Shown here: positions 52,608 through 61,862 of the stretch, piece after piece
Layout of the letters: each line of letters opens with the position of its first letter
Numbering within the stretch: position 1 is the stretch's first letter
Assembly: GCA_964512225.1 (NCBI GenBank)
Contig: CAZEKB010000014.1
Location: forward strand, 16,452-80,451
Length of the DNA stretch: 64,000 bases
Reading direction: 5' to 3'
Source: CAZEKB01 sp964512225
GTDB lineage: Bacteria; Myxococcota_A; UBA796; UBA9615
Program-made: the position numbers and the translations under genes
The notes under the pieces: generated by a model
Told to the model about the DNA's origin: nothing
Databases searched by the model: none
Seen by the model: only the letters and a program-made list of their open reading frames with translations

Positions 52608-54176
52608 GTGGTCCGACTTCACTTCGCCCTCCCCTTCGTCCTGCTCCCCCTGCCCGCCTTCGCCCTCTCCACCTCCGCCTCGTGGACCTACGAGGGCAGC
52701 CAGGACACCGAGAACCTGGGGATGACCGTCGCCGGGATCGGCGACGTGAACGGCGACGGCTACGAGGACGTCGCGGCGGCCGCCCCGCAGTGGGACGGCG
52801 ACGCCCAGGACATGGGCCGCGTGGTCGTCTTCTACGGCTCCCCCGCCGGCCTCGGCGAGGCCCCCGACTGGACCGCCTCGGGCCGCGGCGAGGACGCCCT
52901 GTTCGGGGCGTCGGTGGCGGGCGCGGGCGACGTGAACGACGACGGGTACGACGACCTCGTGGTGGGCGCGGACGGGGACGACCCGGGCGACGGGCCCGTC
53001 GGCAGCGCGTTCCTGTACCTCGGCTCCGCGAACGGGCTGCAGGCCGACCCGGCGTGGACCGCGGCGGGCGGCGAGGACCGCGACCGCTTCGGCGGCTCCG
53101 TGGCGGGCGTGGGCGACGTCGACGACGACGGGCACGCCGACGTGGTGGTGGGCGCGTACCGCTTCACCGACGTGCAGGTCCGACAGGGGCGCGCGTTCCT
53201 CTTCCGGGGCACGCCGACCGGCCTCGAGTCGACCCCGAGCTGGACGTTCGAGGGCACCGACGCGGGCGAGAACCTCGGCGCGACGGTGGGGGGGGCGGGC
53301 GACGTCGACGACGACGGGTTCGACGACCTGCTCGTGGCGGCGCCGGGCTACTCGGACGACTTCTACGCCAACTCCGGCCGAGTCCACCTGTTCCGGGGCT
53401 CGGCGAGCGGGCCCGGCGACGCCCCCGACTGGACGGCGGCCCCCACGTGGTCCCAGGCGTCGTTCGGCTTCGCCATGACGGGCGCGGGCGACGTGAACGG
53501 CGACGGGTGGGACGACGTCGTGATCGGCTCGGCCCCCGAGGACATCCTCGACCGCACGGGCGACCGCGTCTTCCTGTACCTGGGCGGCCCCGAGGGCCTG
53601 ACCGCCGAGGCGACCTGGTCGGGGCTGTACAGCGAGTACCCGCACTCCCACATCGCCGTGGCCGCTCCCGGCGACGTGGACGGCGACGGCCGCCCGGACC
53701 TGCTCGTGGGCCGCGAGGTCCTCTACCTCGACCAGCACGGCGACGCGTACCTCTACTCCGGCGGCGACGACGGGTTCGGCGAGCCCACGTGGCACGTCAC
53801 GCCCGAGAAGGCCTCGATGCTCTACGGCTCGGCGGTGGCGGGCGCGGACGTGGACGGCGACGGGCGGGCGGATCTGCTGGTGGGCGCGCGCGGCTACAAC
53901 GGCGCGCACTTCAACGCGGGGCGGCTGCTGCTGTACCTCGCCGACGAGTCGGCCCCGGGCGACGACGACGACGACGACGATGCCGTGGGCGACGACGACG
54001 ACGCGTCGGACGACGACGACTTCAACCCGGAGATCTTCGGCGACGGCGGCGACGAGCTCGACACCGGCCCGTGCGCGTCGTCGGTGGCGGCCGCGCCCCC
54101 GGCGACGGGGCTCCTGGTCCTCGTCCCCGTGTGCGCGCGACGGCGTCAGCGGTCGGAGGACAGGTACCGCAGGTAG
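52608..54176 (+). CDS. Integrin-like FG-GAP repeat protein with poly-Asp stalk and MYXO-CTERM-like tail
   Basis: 522 residues with a signal peptide (FVLLPLPAFALSTSA). Seven FG-GAP units follow, each with V-A-G-x-GDVNGDGYEDVAV-type calcium loops (GDVNGDGYEDV, GDVNDDGYDDL, GDVDDDGHADV, GDVDDDGFDDL, GDVNGDGWDDV, GDVDGDGRPDL, ADVDGDGRADL) and F(Y/L)G/RG strands, predicting a seven-bladed propeller as in integrin alpha chains. A poly-Asp linker (about 450-470) then leads to GPCASSVAAAPPATGLLVLVPVCARRR, a MYXO-CTERM-like tail. Surface display is inferred. The GTG start has AGGAGA nine bases upstream. The 3' end overlaps hflC by 31 bases. Confidence 0.83.
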   Translation: MVRLHFALPFVLLPLPAFALSTSASWTYEGSQDTENLGMTVAGIGDVNGDGYEDVAAAAPQWDGDAQDMGRVVVFYGSPAGLGEAPDWTASGRGEDALFGASVAGAGDVNDDGYDDLVVGADGDDPGDGPVGSAFLYLGSANGLQADPAWTAAGGEDRDRFGGSVAGVGDVDDDGHADVVVGAYRFTDVQVRQGRAFLFRGTPTGLESTPSWTFEGTDAGENLGATVGGAGDVDDDGFDDLLVAAPGYSDDFYANSGRVHLFRGSASGPGDAPDWTAAPTWSQASFGFAMTGAGDVNGDGWDDVVIGSAPEDILDRTGDRVFLYLGGPEGLTAEATWSGLYSEYPHSHIAVAAPGDVDGDGRPDLLVGREVLYLDQHGDAYLYSGGDDGFGEPTWHVTPEKASMLYGSAVAGADVDGDGRADLLVGARGYNGAHFNAGRLLLYLADESAPGDDDDDDDAVGDDDDASDDDDFNPEIFGDGGDELDTGPCASSVAAAPPATGLLVLVPVCARRRQRSEDRYRR

Positions 54177-55087
54177 TCGCCCTCGGTGCTCATGATCAGC
54201 TCCGTCTCGCTGCCGAGCGTCTGCTCGTACAGCTCCATCGTCTTGAGGAAGCGATAGAACTCGGGGTTCCTGTTGTACGCCGCCGCGTAGATGTCGGCCG
54301 CCTCGGCGTCCGCGAGCCCCTTCACCTCCTGGGCCGTCTTGTAGGCCTCGGACGTGATGACCTTGTGCTGGCGGTCCTTGTCGCCGGAGATGCGCGCAGC
54401 CTCGCCCTGCCCTTCGGAGCGGTACTCCTCGGCGATGCGCTGCCGCTCGGAGATCATCCGGGTGTAGACCTCCTTGCGGACCTCCTCCACGTAGTTGATC
54501 CGCTTGAACCGGAAGTCGAGGATCTCGATCCCGAGGTCGTTCACCCGGGCGTTGCCCTTCATGCGCACCTCGTCCGCGAGCTCGTTGCGCCCGTCCGTGA
54601 TCGGCGCGAGGGCGTCCGGCTCGGTGTCCTTCTCCTCGGCGGACTCGTTCCGGGCGGGCGTGCGGTTCGACGTCCGCACGAGCTCGATGAGGTCGTGGTT
54701 GGCGATCGCGTTGCGGGTCTCGCCGTCGAGGATGTCGTCGAGCCGCGACTGGGCCCCCGACTCGTCGCGCAGGCGCTGGAAGAACAGGAGCGGATCGCTG
54801 ATGCGCCAGCGCGCCGTCGTATCCACCCAGATGAACCGCTTGTCCCGGGTCGGGACCTGGTTGGGGTCGCCGTCCCACTCGAGGAAGCGCTTCTCGAAGC
54901 GGTTCACCCGCTGCACGAAGGGCACCTTGAAGTTGAGGCCCGGATCCATGACGGCGATGCCCACGGGCTTGCCGAACTGCGTGACGATGACCTGCTGGGT
55001 CTCGTCCACGATGTAGAAGGCGTTCGCGACGACCACCAGGGCGAGCATCGCGAGGATGAGGCCGAAGCCTGCGGCGGCTTGTCGCAT
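54146..55087 (-). CDS. hflC: HflC, inner-membrane SPFH-domain protease modulator
   Basis: 313 residues. One N-terminal span (GLILAMLALVVVANAF) precedes the SPFH/band 7 domain (VDETQQVIVTQFGKPVG, PGLNFKVPFVQRVNRFEKRFLEWDG, RWRISDPLLFFQ). A helical C-terminal region follows (SERQRIAEEYRSEGQGEAARISGDKDRQ, AAAYNRNPEFYRFLKTMELYE), typical of HflC. With HflK it encloses FtsH and modulates membrane-protein turnover. ATG 55087 overlaps the hflK stop by one base; GTG 55090 is possible. It contains an acidic insert (RNESAEEKDTEPDALAP) in the SPFH domain. No ftsH is nearby. Confidence 0.92.
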   Translation of the reverse strand: MRQAAAGFGLILAMLALVVVANAFYIVDETQQVIVTQFGKPVGIAVMDPGLNFKVPFVQRVNRFEKRFLEWDGDPNQVPTRDKRFIWVDTTARWRISDPLLFFQRLRDESGAQSRLDDILDGETRNAIANHDLIELVRTSNRTPARNESAEEKDTEPDALAPITDGRNELADEVRMKGNARVNDLGIEILDFRFKRINYVEEVRKEVYTRMISERQRIAEEYRSEGQGEAARISGDKDRQHKVITSEAYKTAQEVKGLADAEAADIYAAAYNRNPEFYRFLKTMELYEQTLGSETELIMSTEGDYLRYLSSDR

Positions 55088-56100
55088 CACTTGCCCCCGC
55101 TCAGGTCGAGGAGGGGGAGGACGCCGCTGAGCTCGTCGTCGAGGACGATCTTGCGCTTCGCCTTGGGGAACACCTCGGCCATCGTCTCGAGGTAGATGCG
55201 TCGCCGGGTGACCTCGGGAGCGCGCTCGTAGGCCTCCAGCAGGGCCGTGAACGCCAGCGCGTCGCCCTTGGCGCGGTTGACCCGCTTCGCCGCGTAACCC
55301 TCGGCCTCCTGAATGGTGCGCAGGGCCTCGCCGCGGGCGCGCGGGATGATCTGGTTGAAGTCGGTCAGCGCCTCGTTGATGAGCCGCTCCTTCTCCTGCT
55401 GCGCCTGGTTGACCTCGTTGAAGCTCGGCTTCACGGGATCCGGCGGGTTCACGTCCTGGAGCACGATCTGCTCGACCTTGATCCCGGTGGCGTACGCGTC
55501 GCAGAGCTCCTGGAGCTTCACCTCCACCTCGGCGGCGATCTCCTGCCGACCGATCGTGAGGACCTCGTTGACGGTGCGGTCGCCCACCACCTGCCGCATG
55601 ACGGCCTCGTTGAGATCCCGGAACGTCTCTTCGACGTTGCGGACCTTGAACAGGAACTTGTAGGGGTCGCGCACGCGGTACTGCGCGATCCAGTCGACCA
55701 CCGCGACGTTGAGGTCGCCGGTGAGCATCAGGCTCTCGTCGAGCCCCGACCCCCGGTTGTAGGAGGTCTTCACCGCGGGCGTGGACGTGCGGAAGCCGAA
55801 CTCGGCCTTGAGCTGGCGCTGCACGGGCACCTTCACGACGCGCTCGAACGGAGCGGGCGCCTTGAACCGCAGGCCCGGCTCGGCCACGCGGTCGTACTTG
55901 CCGAACCGCAGGACCACGCCGACCTCTTCGGGCTCGATCGTGTAGTAGATGGTGTTGGCGAAGAGCAGCACCAGCACGACGATGATCCCGATGAGCACCA
56001 GGCGAACCGGGATCTCGGGGGGCCCGCCGTCTCCGCCGCCCCCTTCCAGCTGCTCGAAGAGCGCCTTCACGTTGTCATTGAATTCGTTGTCTTCGCTCAC
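55087..56100 (-). CDS. hflK: HflK, inner-membrane SPFH-domain protease modulator
   Basis: 337 residues. A cytoplasmic start with a Gly-rich stretch, then one span (VRLVLIGIIVVLVLLFANTIYY, 32-53) and the SPFH domain (EPEEVGVVLRFGKYDRVAEPGLRFKAPAPFE, LTGDLNVAVVDWIAQYRVRDP, LTIGRQEIAAEVEVKLQ, VEQIVLQDVNPP). The C-terminal helix contains NQIIPRARGEALRTIQEAEGYAAKRVNRAKGDA, the usual HflK signature. The start is GTG with GGAGG four bases upstream. It forms an operon with hflC and is divergent from thrS. Confidence 0.93.
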   Translation of the reverse strand: MSEDNEFNDNVKALFEQLEGGGGDGGPPEIPVRLVLIGIIVVLVLLFANTIYYTIEPEEVGVVLRFGKYDRVAEPGLRFKAPAPFERVVKVPVQRQLKAEFGFRTSTPAVKTSYNRGSGLDESLMLTGDLNVAVVDWIAQYRVRDPYKFLFKVRNVEETFRDLNEAVMRQVVGDRTVNEVLTIGRQEIAAEVEVKLQELCDAYATGIKVEQIVLQDVNPPDPVKPSFNEVNQAQQEKERLINEALTDFNQIIPRARGEALRTIQEAEGYAAKRVNRAKGDALAFTALLEAYERAPEVTRRRIYLETMAEVFPKAKRKIVLDDELSGVLPLLDLSGGK

Positions 56101-56133
56101 GAAACCTCCGTCCGGACGACGCCCGGGGCGGCG

Positions 56134-56143
56134 ACTCTACTAT
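56134..56143. promoter_or_regulatory. Overlapping divergent -10 candidates between hflK and thrS
   Basis: TACTAT (56138-56143, plus strand) precedes thrS by 47 bases, and TAGAGT (56134-56139, read on the minus strand) precedes hflK by 33 bases. They overlap, so the two promoters could exclude each other. Confidence 0.25.
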
Positions 56144-56190
56144 GCTCGCGCGCCGCACTCGGCCATCGAACACCCGACCCGGAACACACG

Positions 56191-58020
56191 ATGCCTCTCC
56201 TCCCCGAAAAGCAGGAAGACGAAGCCCTTCACCGCATCCGGCATTCGCTCGCGCACGTCATGGCGCAGGCGGTGCAAGAGCTCCATCCGGGCACCCTGCT
56301 GGGGTTCGGCCCGCCCATCGAGGACGGCTTCTACTACGACTTCCTCTTCCCCGAGCCCATCTCGGACGGCGACCTCAAGGGCATCCAGAAGCGGATGCAG
56401 AAGATCATCAAGTCGGGCCAGGACTTCGCCCAGGAGGAGCTCGCGGCCGACGACGCCCTCGCCCGCCTCGAGGGCATGGGCGAGCCCCACAAGGTCGAGT
56501 ACGCGCGCGAGCTGATCGAGAACCGCGGCCTGGAGTCGCTCGGCTTCTATACGAACGGCCCCTTCGTCGACATGTGCGAGGGCCCGCACGTCGCCAATAC
56601 GAAGGAGCTCCCCGTCACCGGGTTCAAGCTCCACTCGCTCGCCGGCGCCTACTGGAGGGGCGACGAGAACAACGTGATGATGACGCGCATCTACGCGTAC
56701 GCCTTCGAGAGCAAGGAGAAGCTCAAGGAGTACGTCGCGGCCGTCCAGCTCGCCCAGAAGCGCGACCACCGCAAGCTCGGGGCCGCCCTGGACCTCTACG
56801 TCATCGACGACCGCGTGGGCAAGGGCCTGCCCCTGTGGCTCCCCAAGGGCACGGCCATCCGCAAGGAGCTCGAGAAGCTCGTGGCCGAGTTCGAGTTCGA
56901 GGCCGGGTACGTGGAGGTCTCCACGCCCCACATCACGAAGCGCGGCCTCTACGAGACGTCGGGCCACATACCCCTCTACATGGAGGGCATGTATCCCCCC
57001 ATGACCCTCAACGAGGAGGGCAAGGAGGCCACCGACGGCCCCGTCGAGGAGTACTACCTCAAGCCGATGAACTGCCCGCACCACCACCTGATCTTCGGGG
57101 CCCGCAAGCGCTCTTATCGGGAGCTGCCCCTGCGGCTGACGGAGTACGGGACGGTGTACCGGTACGAGCGAGGCGGCGCCCTGCAGGGCCTGACCCGCGT
57201 GCGGGGCATGACGATGAACGACGCGCACCTGTACGTGACGCACGAGCAGCTGCTGGACGAGTTCAAGGGCGTGCTCGACCTGCACGCGCGCTACTACGCG
57301 CTCTTCGGCCTGAAGGACTACTTCCTGCGGCTGTCCCAGTGGGACCCCGACGACCCCAAGCGGGCGGGCAAGTACGTGGACGACCCCGAGAACTGGGAGT
57401 GGTCCGAGGCCGTGGTCGAGCAGGCGCTCGAAGAGTCCGGCTACTACTACCGCAAGGTGAAGGGCGAGGCCGCGTTCTACGGGCCCAAGGTCGACTACCA
57501 GTTCCGCACGGTCACCGGCCGCGAGTTCTCCCTGTCCACGAACCAGCTCGACTTCGCCGTCCCGAGGCGCTTCGGGCTCACCTACACGGACCGGGACGGC
57601 CAGGAGAAGACGCCGCTCTGCCTGCACCGGGCCCCGCTGTCGACGCACGAGCGGTTCGTCGCGTTCCTCATCGAGCACTACGGGGGCGCCTTCCCCACGT
57701 GGCTGTCCCCCGAGCAGGTGCGGGTGGTGCCGATCTCGGACGCGCAGCTGGACTACGCGCGCCGCATCGAGCGCATCCTCCGCAAGGACATGATCCGCAC
57801 GTTCGTGGACGACTCGTCCAACACCCTCGGGAAGAAGATCCGGGTGGCGGCGACGAGCAAGACGCCGATCGTGCTCGTCGTGGGCGCGGACGAGGTGGAG
57901 AACACGTCCGTCACCGTGCGCCGCTACGGCATCCGCGAGCAGGCCACGATGGACCTCGACGCCTTCTGCACGGTGCTGCGCGACGAGATCCGCGAGCGCC
58001 GCCACGTGACGGCGGCCTGA
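56191..58020 (+). CDS. thrS: Threonyl-tRNA synthetase lacking the N-terminal TGS domain
   Basis: 609 residues. The chain begins directly with the editing domain (IRHSLAHVMAQAVQEL, HxxxH at 18-22, later DMCEGPHVANT with the editing Cys and His). The usual 60-residue TGS domain is absent. The class II core has motif 2 VYRYERGGALQGLTRVRGMTMNDAH, zinc Cys in MNCPHHH, and motif 3 with HERFVAFLIEHYGGAFPTWLSP. The anticodon-binding domain follows (VRVVPISDAQLDYARRI, ends near 609). It charges tRNA-Thr. The start codon is secure: the only upstream in-frame alternatives lie within the divergent promoter. Convergent with the beta-propeller gene. Confidence 0.92.
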   Translation: MPLLPEKQEDEALHRIRHSLAHVMAQAVQELHPGTLLGFGPPIEDGFYYDFLFPEPISDGDLKGIQKRMQKIIKSGQDFAQEELAADDALARLEGMGEPHKVEYARELIENRGLESLGFYTNGPFVDMCEGPHVANTKELPVTGFKLHSLAGAYWRGDENNVMMTRIYAYAFESKEKLKEYVAAVQLAQKRDHRKLGAALDLYVIDDRVGKGLPLWLPKGTAIRKELEKLVAEFEFEAGYVEVSTPHITKRGLYETSGHIPLYMEGMYPPMTLNEEGKEATDGPVEEYYLKPMNCPHHHLIFGARKRSYRELPLRLTEYGTVYRYERGGALQGLTRVRGMTMNDAHLYVTHEQLLDEFKGVLDLHARYYALFGLKDYFLRLSQWDPDDPKRAGKYVDDPENWEWSEAVVEQALEESGYYYRKVKGEAAFYGPKVDYQFRTVTGREFSLSTNQLDFAVPRRFGLTYTDRDGQEKTPLCLHRAPLSTHERFVAFLIEHYGGAFPTWLSPEQVRVVPISDAQLDYARRIERILRKDMIRTFVDDSSNTLGKKIRVAATSKTPIVLVVGADEVENTSVTVRRYGIREQATMDLDAFCTVLRDEIRERRHVTAA

Positions 58021-58023
58021 TCG

Positions 58024-59283
58024 TCAGGACGCGGGGCCGAACGCGTAGAGGTCGCCCGACATGGTCTTGAAGTAGAACGTCCCGTCGGGCGCGACCGCGG
58101 GCGTGCTCACGACCCGCGTATCCACCGTGATCTCCCACAGGATCGTGCCGTGCTCCCGATCGAGCCCGAGCACCGTGCCGTCCTCGAGGACGATGAGCAC
58201 GGTGTCGCCGTTCATGACCGGGCTCGACAGCACGTCGGAGTGCAGCTCCTGCCTCCACACCTCGTCGCCCGTCGCCCGGTCCAGCGCGTACACGTTCCAG
58301 TCCCAGCCGCCGAGGACGACGAGGTCGGCGTCCACGGCCGGCGACGCGGTGATGTTGGCCCCCGTCTCGAAGCTCCACCGCTCCGCGGCCGTCGCCGCGT
58401 CGACCGCGTACAGCTTGTTGTCCCAGCTGCCCACGTAGTACGTGTCGTCGTACTGGGCCGCCGTCGAGAGGATGTGGTTGCCGGCGGTGAACTCCCAGTC
58501 CACGTCCCCGTCGGCGGGATCGAAGCCGACGAACGGCCCGTACCGCGAGCCCATGGCCATGAGGTCGGCGGTCGAGTTGAAGCTCGCCGACGCGCTCACG
58601 GTGTTGCCGATCTCGACCTCCCACAACAGCTCGCCGGACTCGCGGTCGTACGACTCCACGAAGCCCACCTTGTCCGACGTGAAGACCCGCCCGCCCACGA
58701 GCGCTGGGGACGCCAGCGTGTCCCCCCGCAGCACGTTCTGCCAGACGATCTCGCCCGTCGCGATGTTCATCGCGCGCACGAAGTCGTCGTTGGCCCCGAA
58801 GTAGGCGATCCCGTCGGCGACCACCGGGGTCCCGTGCACGGGCTCGCGGGTCTCGAGCTGCCAGACCTCCTCCCCGGTCGCCCGCTCGACGACGCGGAGG
58901 CCCTCCATCCACCCCACGACCAGCAGATCGCCGCACGGGATCGGGGTGGGGGACAAGAAGACGACGTCGTTCTCGGTGTCGTTGGGGTCCTCGACGACTT
59001 CGTCCCCGGGCTCGTCGCCGTGTTCGTAGCCGCCGAGCCAGGGGGGGCCGTCGCCGACGACCTCGCCGTGCAGGTTGAGGGCCCACACGAGCTCGGGCTC
59101 GTCGCGGGGAATCGGCGAGGCCGTGATGCCGGTGCGGCCGACGTCGGCCCGGAACATGCCCTCGGTGCAGATCGGGTCCGGCTCGGGGACGAAGTCCGGC
59201 AGAGGCGCGACCACCACGTCGTTCTCGGAGGCGCAGCCGACGCCCCCCACCGCGCAGCCGACGACGACTATGATCGTCGTCAC
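58024..59283 (-). CDS. PQQ-like beta-propeller lipoprotein
   Basis: 419 residues. The GTG start follows AGAGGGGG by about five bases, and the signal peptide has two possible lipoboxes (VVVGC, GVGC). The mature protein is a propeller of repeated strands with the pattern GDLLVVG-x-D-R-x-TGEEVW, seen at ERATGEEVWQ, NIATGEIVWQ, DRESGELLWEV, DPADGDVDWEF, DAATAAERWSF, DRATGDEVWRQ and DREHGTILWEI, i.e. at least seven blades. The arrangement resembles BamB and PQQ-domain proteins, without visible dehydrogenase residues. An outer-membrane-assembly or surface scaffold role is possible. It is divergent by 28 bases from the FG-GAP/UnbV gene. Confidence 0.85.
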   Translation of the reverse strand: MTTIIVVVGCAVGGVGCASENDVVVAPLPDFVPEPDPICTEGMFRADVGRTGITASPIPRDEPELVWALNLHGEVVGDGPPWLGGYEHGDEPGDEVVEDPNDTENDVVFLSPTPIPCGDLLVVGWMEGLRVVERATGEEVWQLETREPVHGTPVVADGIAYFGANDDFVRAMNIATGEIVWQNVLRGDTLASPALVGGRVFTSDKVGFVESYDRESGELLWEVEIGNTVSASASFNSTADLMAMGSRYGPFVGFDPADGDVDWEFTAGNHILSTAAQYDDTYYVGSWDNKLYAVDAATAAERWSFETGANITASPAVDADLVVLGGWDWNVYALDRATGDEVWRQELHSDVLSSPVMNGDTVLIVLEDGTVLGLDREHGTILWEITVDTRVVSTPAVAPDGTFYFKTMSGDLYAFGPAS

Positions 59284-59311
59284 AATGCCCCCTCTTGGGA
59301 ACTCGCGCCCC

Positions 59312-61018
59312 ATGCGGTCCAGCCCTCCTCGAGCATTGTCGGCCACTGCCCTCTTGGCGTACGGGGCCTCATTGTGCCTGCTCGGCTGCCCGGTGGACGA
59401 AGGAATGGAACCCGCCCTCCCCGAGGGCGATCCCGCCCCGATCGTGCTGGGCGAGCCGGTGGAGTGCGAGTTCCCGCGTCCGCCCGGGCCGATCCTCCCG
59501 TTCGAGGACCTCGGTGAAGCCGACGGCATCGCCCACATCCCCACCACCCCGACCTGGGAAGGGTTCGGCGACGACCTGCGGCCCCTCGAGGTCGAGCTGC
59601 GCGGCGGCTTCGCGGTCGCCGACATCGACGGAGACGGGACCCTGGACATCGTCCTCAGCGACGGCTCGGGCGGTCCCGCCATCGTCTTCGGCGACGGGGA
59701 CGGCACGTTCACGGACGGCGACGCCGAGGGCGCGGGCCTGCCCGCCCAGGGGGGGCACATCTCGGGTGTGTCCGCGGCCGACGCCGACCAGGACGGCGAC
59801 GTGGATCTCTTCTGGCTCGCGGAGCGCGAGGACCGCTTCCTGCGCAACCTGGGCGACGGGACGTTCGAGGACGCCTCGGAGGAGTTCGGGCTGGGGGCCG
59901 ACATCCGGTGGTCGGTGCACGCGTCCTGGGGCGACGTGGACGCGGACGGCGACCTCGACATGTGGATCGCGACCTACGGACGCGGCCGCGCCGACCCCGA
60001 CGAGACCGTGCCGCCCGACCGCGACTTCCTCTTCGTCCAGCAGTCGGACGGCTCGTTCGTGGACCGGGCCGAGTGGATCCCCGAGGCGCTGGACGGGTTC
60101 GGGATCGGCGGCGGGTTCGTGGACGCGGACGGAGACGGCCTGCTCGACCTGTTCGTGGTCCAGGACGCGCCCCGCGGCAGCGAGGACCCGCCCGGCTCGT
60201 TCCTCCTGCTCGGGACCGGGGACCCGTCCGCCCCGCTGCAGCACGCCCCCGACTCCGGCCTGGACGGCATCACCGCGGGTCACGGCGCGGTCTTCGGCGA
60301 CGCGAACGGCGACGGGGCGGTCGACGTGTTCGTCCCCCGGAGCGGCCGCTCGACCCTGTACCTGAACGACGGCGCGGGGAGCTTCAGCCCCACCGAGGGG
60401 GGCATGGCCGCGGAACAGGACACCTCCCACGACGTGGCGTGGGGCGGCGCGGTGTTCGATCACGACCTCGACGGCCGCGCCGAGCTGCTGGCGGGCTACG
60501 GGCACATGCCCACCTACGAGGTGGGCGCGGGCCCGGAGGGGACGGAGAACCGGGCGCGACAGCCCGACATTCTGTGGACGCCCGAGGACGGCGCCACGTT
60601 CCGGAACATCGCGGGCAATACGGGCCTGGGCAACGCGGCGATGACCCGCGGCCTGGCCACCGCCGACCTCGACGGCAACGGGTTCGTCGACGTGGTCCGG
60701 TCGAGCCTGTACGAGGGCCTCGGGGTCTCGCTGTCCACCTGCAACGCGGCGGGCTGGCTCCGGGTGGAGCTGGTGGACCCGGCCGTCCCCGGGCCCGTGC
60801 GCGGGGCGCGGATCGAGGGCTGGCGCTACGGCGAGATCCAGGGGACCGCGACGGTCCAGGCCGGCGGTTCGCCCTTCGGCGCCGCCCCCGCGAACGAGGT
60901 CGTGCTCGGCGTGAACGAGCACGAGGAGGTCGCCTTGGTGGTGCGGTGGCCCGACGGCCTGGTCACCGTGAACGAGGGCGTGACGACGCGCCGAGGCGTC
61001 GTCGTCACGAAGCCCTGA
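59312..61018 (+). CDS. FG-GAP/VCBS repeat lipoprotein with ASPIC/UnbV C-terminal domain
   Basis: 568 residues. Lipobox CLLGC (Cys26) follows the signal peptide. VCBS-type calcium loops include DIDGDGTLDIV, DADQDGDVDLF, DVDADGDLDMW, DADGDGLLDLF, DANGDGAVDVF, DHDLDGRAELL and DLDGNGFVDVV, forming a propeller. The C-terminal 100 residues match the ASPIC/UnbV domain, with WLRVELVDPAVPGPVRGARI and VALVVRWPDGLVTVN. Start ATG 59312 has only a weak GGGA nearby; ATG 59285 would add nine residues. Its start and the divergent propeller gene are 28 bases apart, so promoters must overlap the coding ends. Surface role by family inference. Confidence 0.85.
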   Translation: MRSSPPRALSATALLAYGASLCLLGCPVDEGMEPALPEGDPAPIVLGEPVECEFPRPPGPILPFEDLGEADGIAHIPTTPTWEGFGDDLRPLEVELRGGFAVADIDGDGTLDIVLSDGSGGPAIVFGDGDGTFTDGDAEGAGLPAQGGHISGVSAADADQDGDVDLFWLAEREDRFLRNLGDGTFEDASEEFGLGADIRWSVHASWGDVDADGDLDMWIATYGRGRADPDETVPPDRDFLFVQQSDGSFVDRAEWIPEALDGFGIGGGFVDADGDGLLDLFVVQDAPRGSEDPPGSFLLLGTGDPSAPLQHAPDSGLDGITAGHGAVFGDANGDGAVDVFVPRSGRSTLYLNDGAGSFSPTEGGMAAEQDTSHDVAWGGAVFDHDLDGRAELLAGYGHMPTYEVGAGPEGTENRARQPDILWTPEDGATFRNIAGNTGLGNAAMTRGLATADLDGNGFVDVVRSSLYEGLGVSLSTCNAAGWLRVELVDPAVPGPVRGARIEGWRYGEIQGTATVQAGGSPFGAAPANEVVLGVNEHEEVALVVRWPDGLVTVNEGVTTRRGVVVTKP

Positions 61019-61039
61019 GCGGCCGAAGGAGGAGCCGGC

Positions 61040-61702
61040 TCAGCGCTCGCCGCCGCGCTGGCACTCGTCCCCGAGCGTGCGCGTCAGCTCGATGCTGAAC
61101 TCGTCCTCGGGGGTGACCACGGCCCGCTGGGCGAAGCCCTGGTTGGTCGCGTTCGGCTCGAACAGCTTCTCGGCCGGATCGTGGGTCACCGCCATGAGGA
61201 TGTAGTTCCCGGGGGGCACCTCCAGCGAGGCCTCGTAGCCGCCGTCCCACACCCCCTGGTCGAAGTCGCCCGCCGCCTCGCCCGCGGGGCAGCCCGTCTC
61301 GTCGTTCCAATTGGCCTCGGTCCAGAACCCCACGATGACGGTCCAGCCGTCCGCCGTGGGCACCGGCAGCCCGGCCGCCTCGGTGACGGTGACGCTCAGG
61401 GCGGGGCCTCCGGAGTCGTCGTCGTCGTCCGCGCTGTCGTCGTCGTTGGTCGCGTCGTCGTCGTTCACGACCACGTCGTCGTCGTCCACCACCACGTCGT
61501 CGTCGTCGGTCCCGGTGCACGCGTCGCTGCCCGCGCAGCCCGAGTCGTTGCAGTCGAAGTCGCCGTCCCCGTCGTTGTCCGCCCCGTCGGAGCAGTCGGC
61601 CGGGTTCGCACCCTCCTCGGGCTCTTCGGAGCAGTCGGCGGCCATGAGGACGAACGCGAGACCGAGGAGGGCGAGGAGCAGCAGCAGCGGGCGACGGGAC
61701 AT
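61040..61702 (-). CDS. Exported protein with short DNDGDG-Cys module and poly-Asp linker, paralogue of 44938
   Basis: 220 residues. Signal peptide (LLLLLALLGLAFVLMAADC), then DCSDGADNDGDGDFDCNDSGC, an Asp/Val-rich spacer (DDDDVVV, DDDDVVVNDDDA, DDDSADDDDDS) and a beta-rich domain of about 130 residues (LSVTVTEAAGLPVPT, GWTVIVGFWTE, PPGNYILMAVTHDP, DEFSIELTRTLGDEC). The module and spacer match the gene at 44938, but the C-terminal domains differ, so the N-terminal cassette seems to be reused. Asp before the Cys makes lipidation uncertain. CGGAGA precedes the ATG by five bases. It lies 22 bases from the convergent FG-GAP/UnbV gene end. Confidence 0.75.
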   Translation of the reverse strand: MSRRPLLLLLALLGLAFVLMAADCSEEPEEGANPADCSDGADNDGDGDFDCNDSGCAGSDACTGTDDDDVVVDDDDVVVNDDDATNDDDSADDDDDSGGPALSVTVTEAAGLPVPTADGWTVIVGFWTEANWNDETGCPAGEAAGDFDQGVWDGGYEASLEVPPGNYILMAVTHDPAEKLFEPNATNQGFAQRAVVTPEDEFSIELTRTLGDECQRGGER

Positions 61703-61862
61703 CGTTTCTCCGGGTGGCGCCGGCTCCCCGGCGACTCGTACGAACGGCTTGAAAGGCTAACACCAGCCGCGCGTAGCACCGGTGATCCCTGCCGCCCGGG
61801 CCCGACGTTGCCCGGACCGGACACCGCAACATCCGCCGCGTACCATCGCCGCAGGAGGCCCC

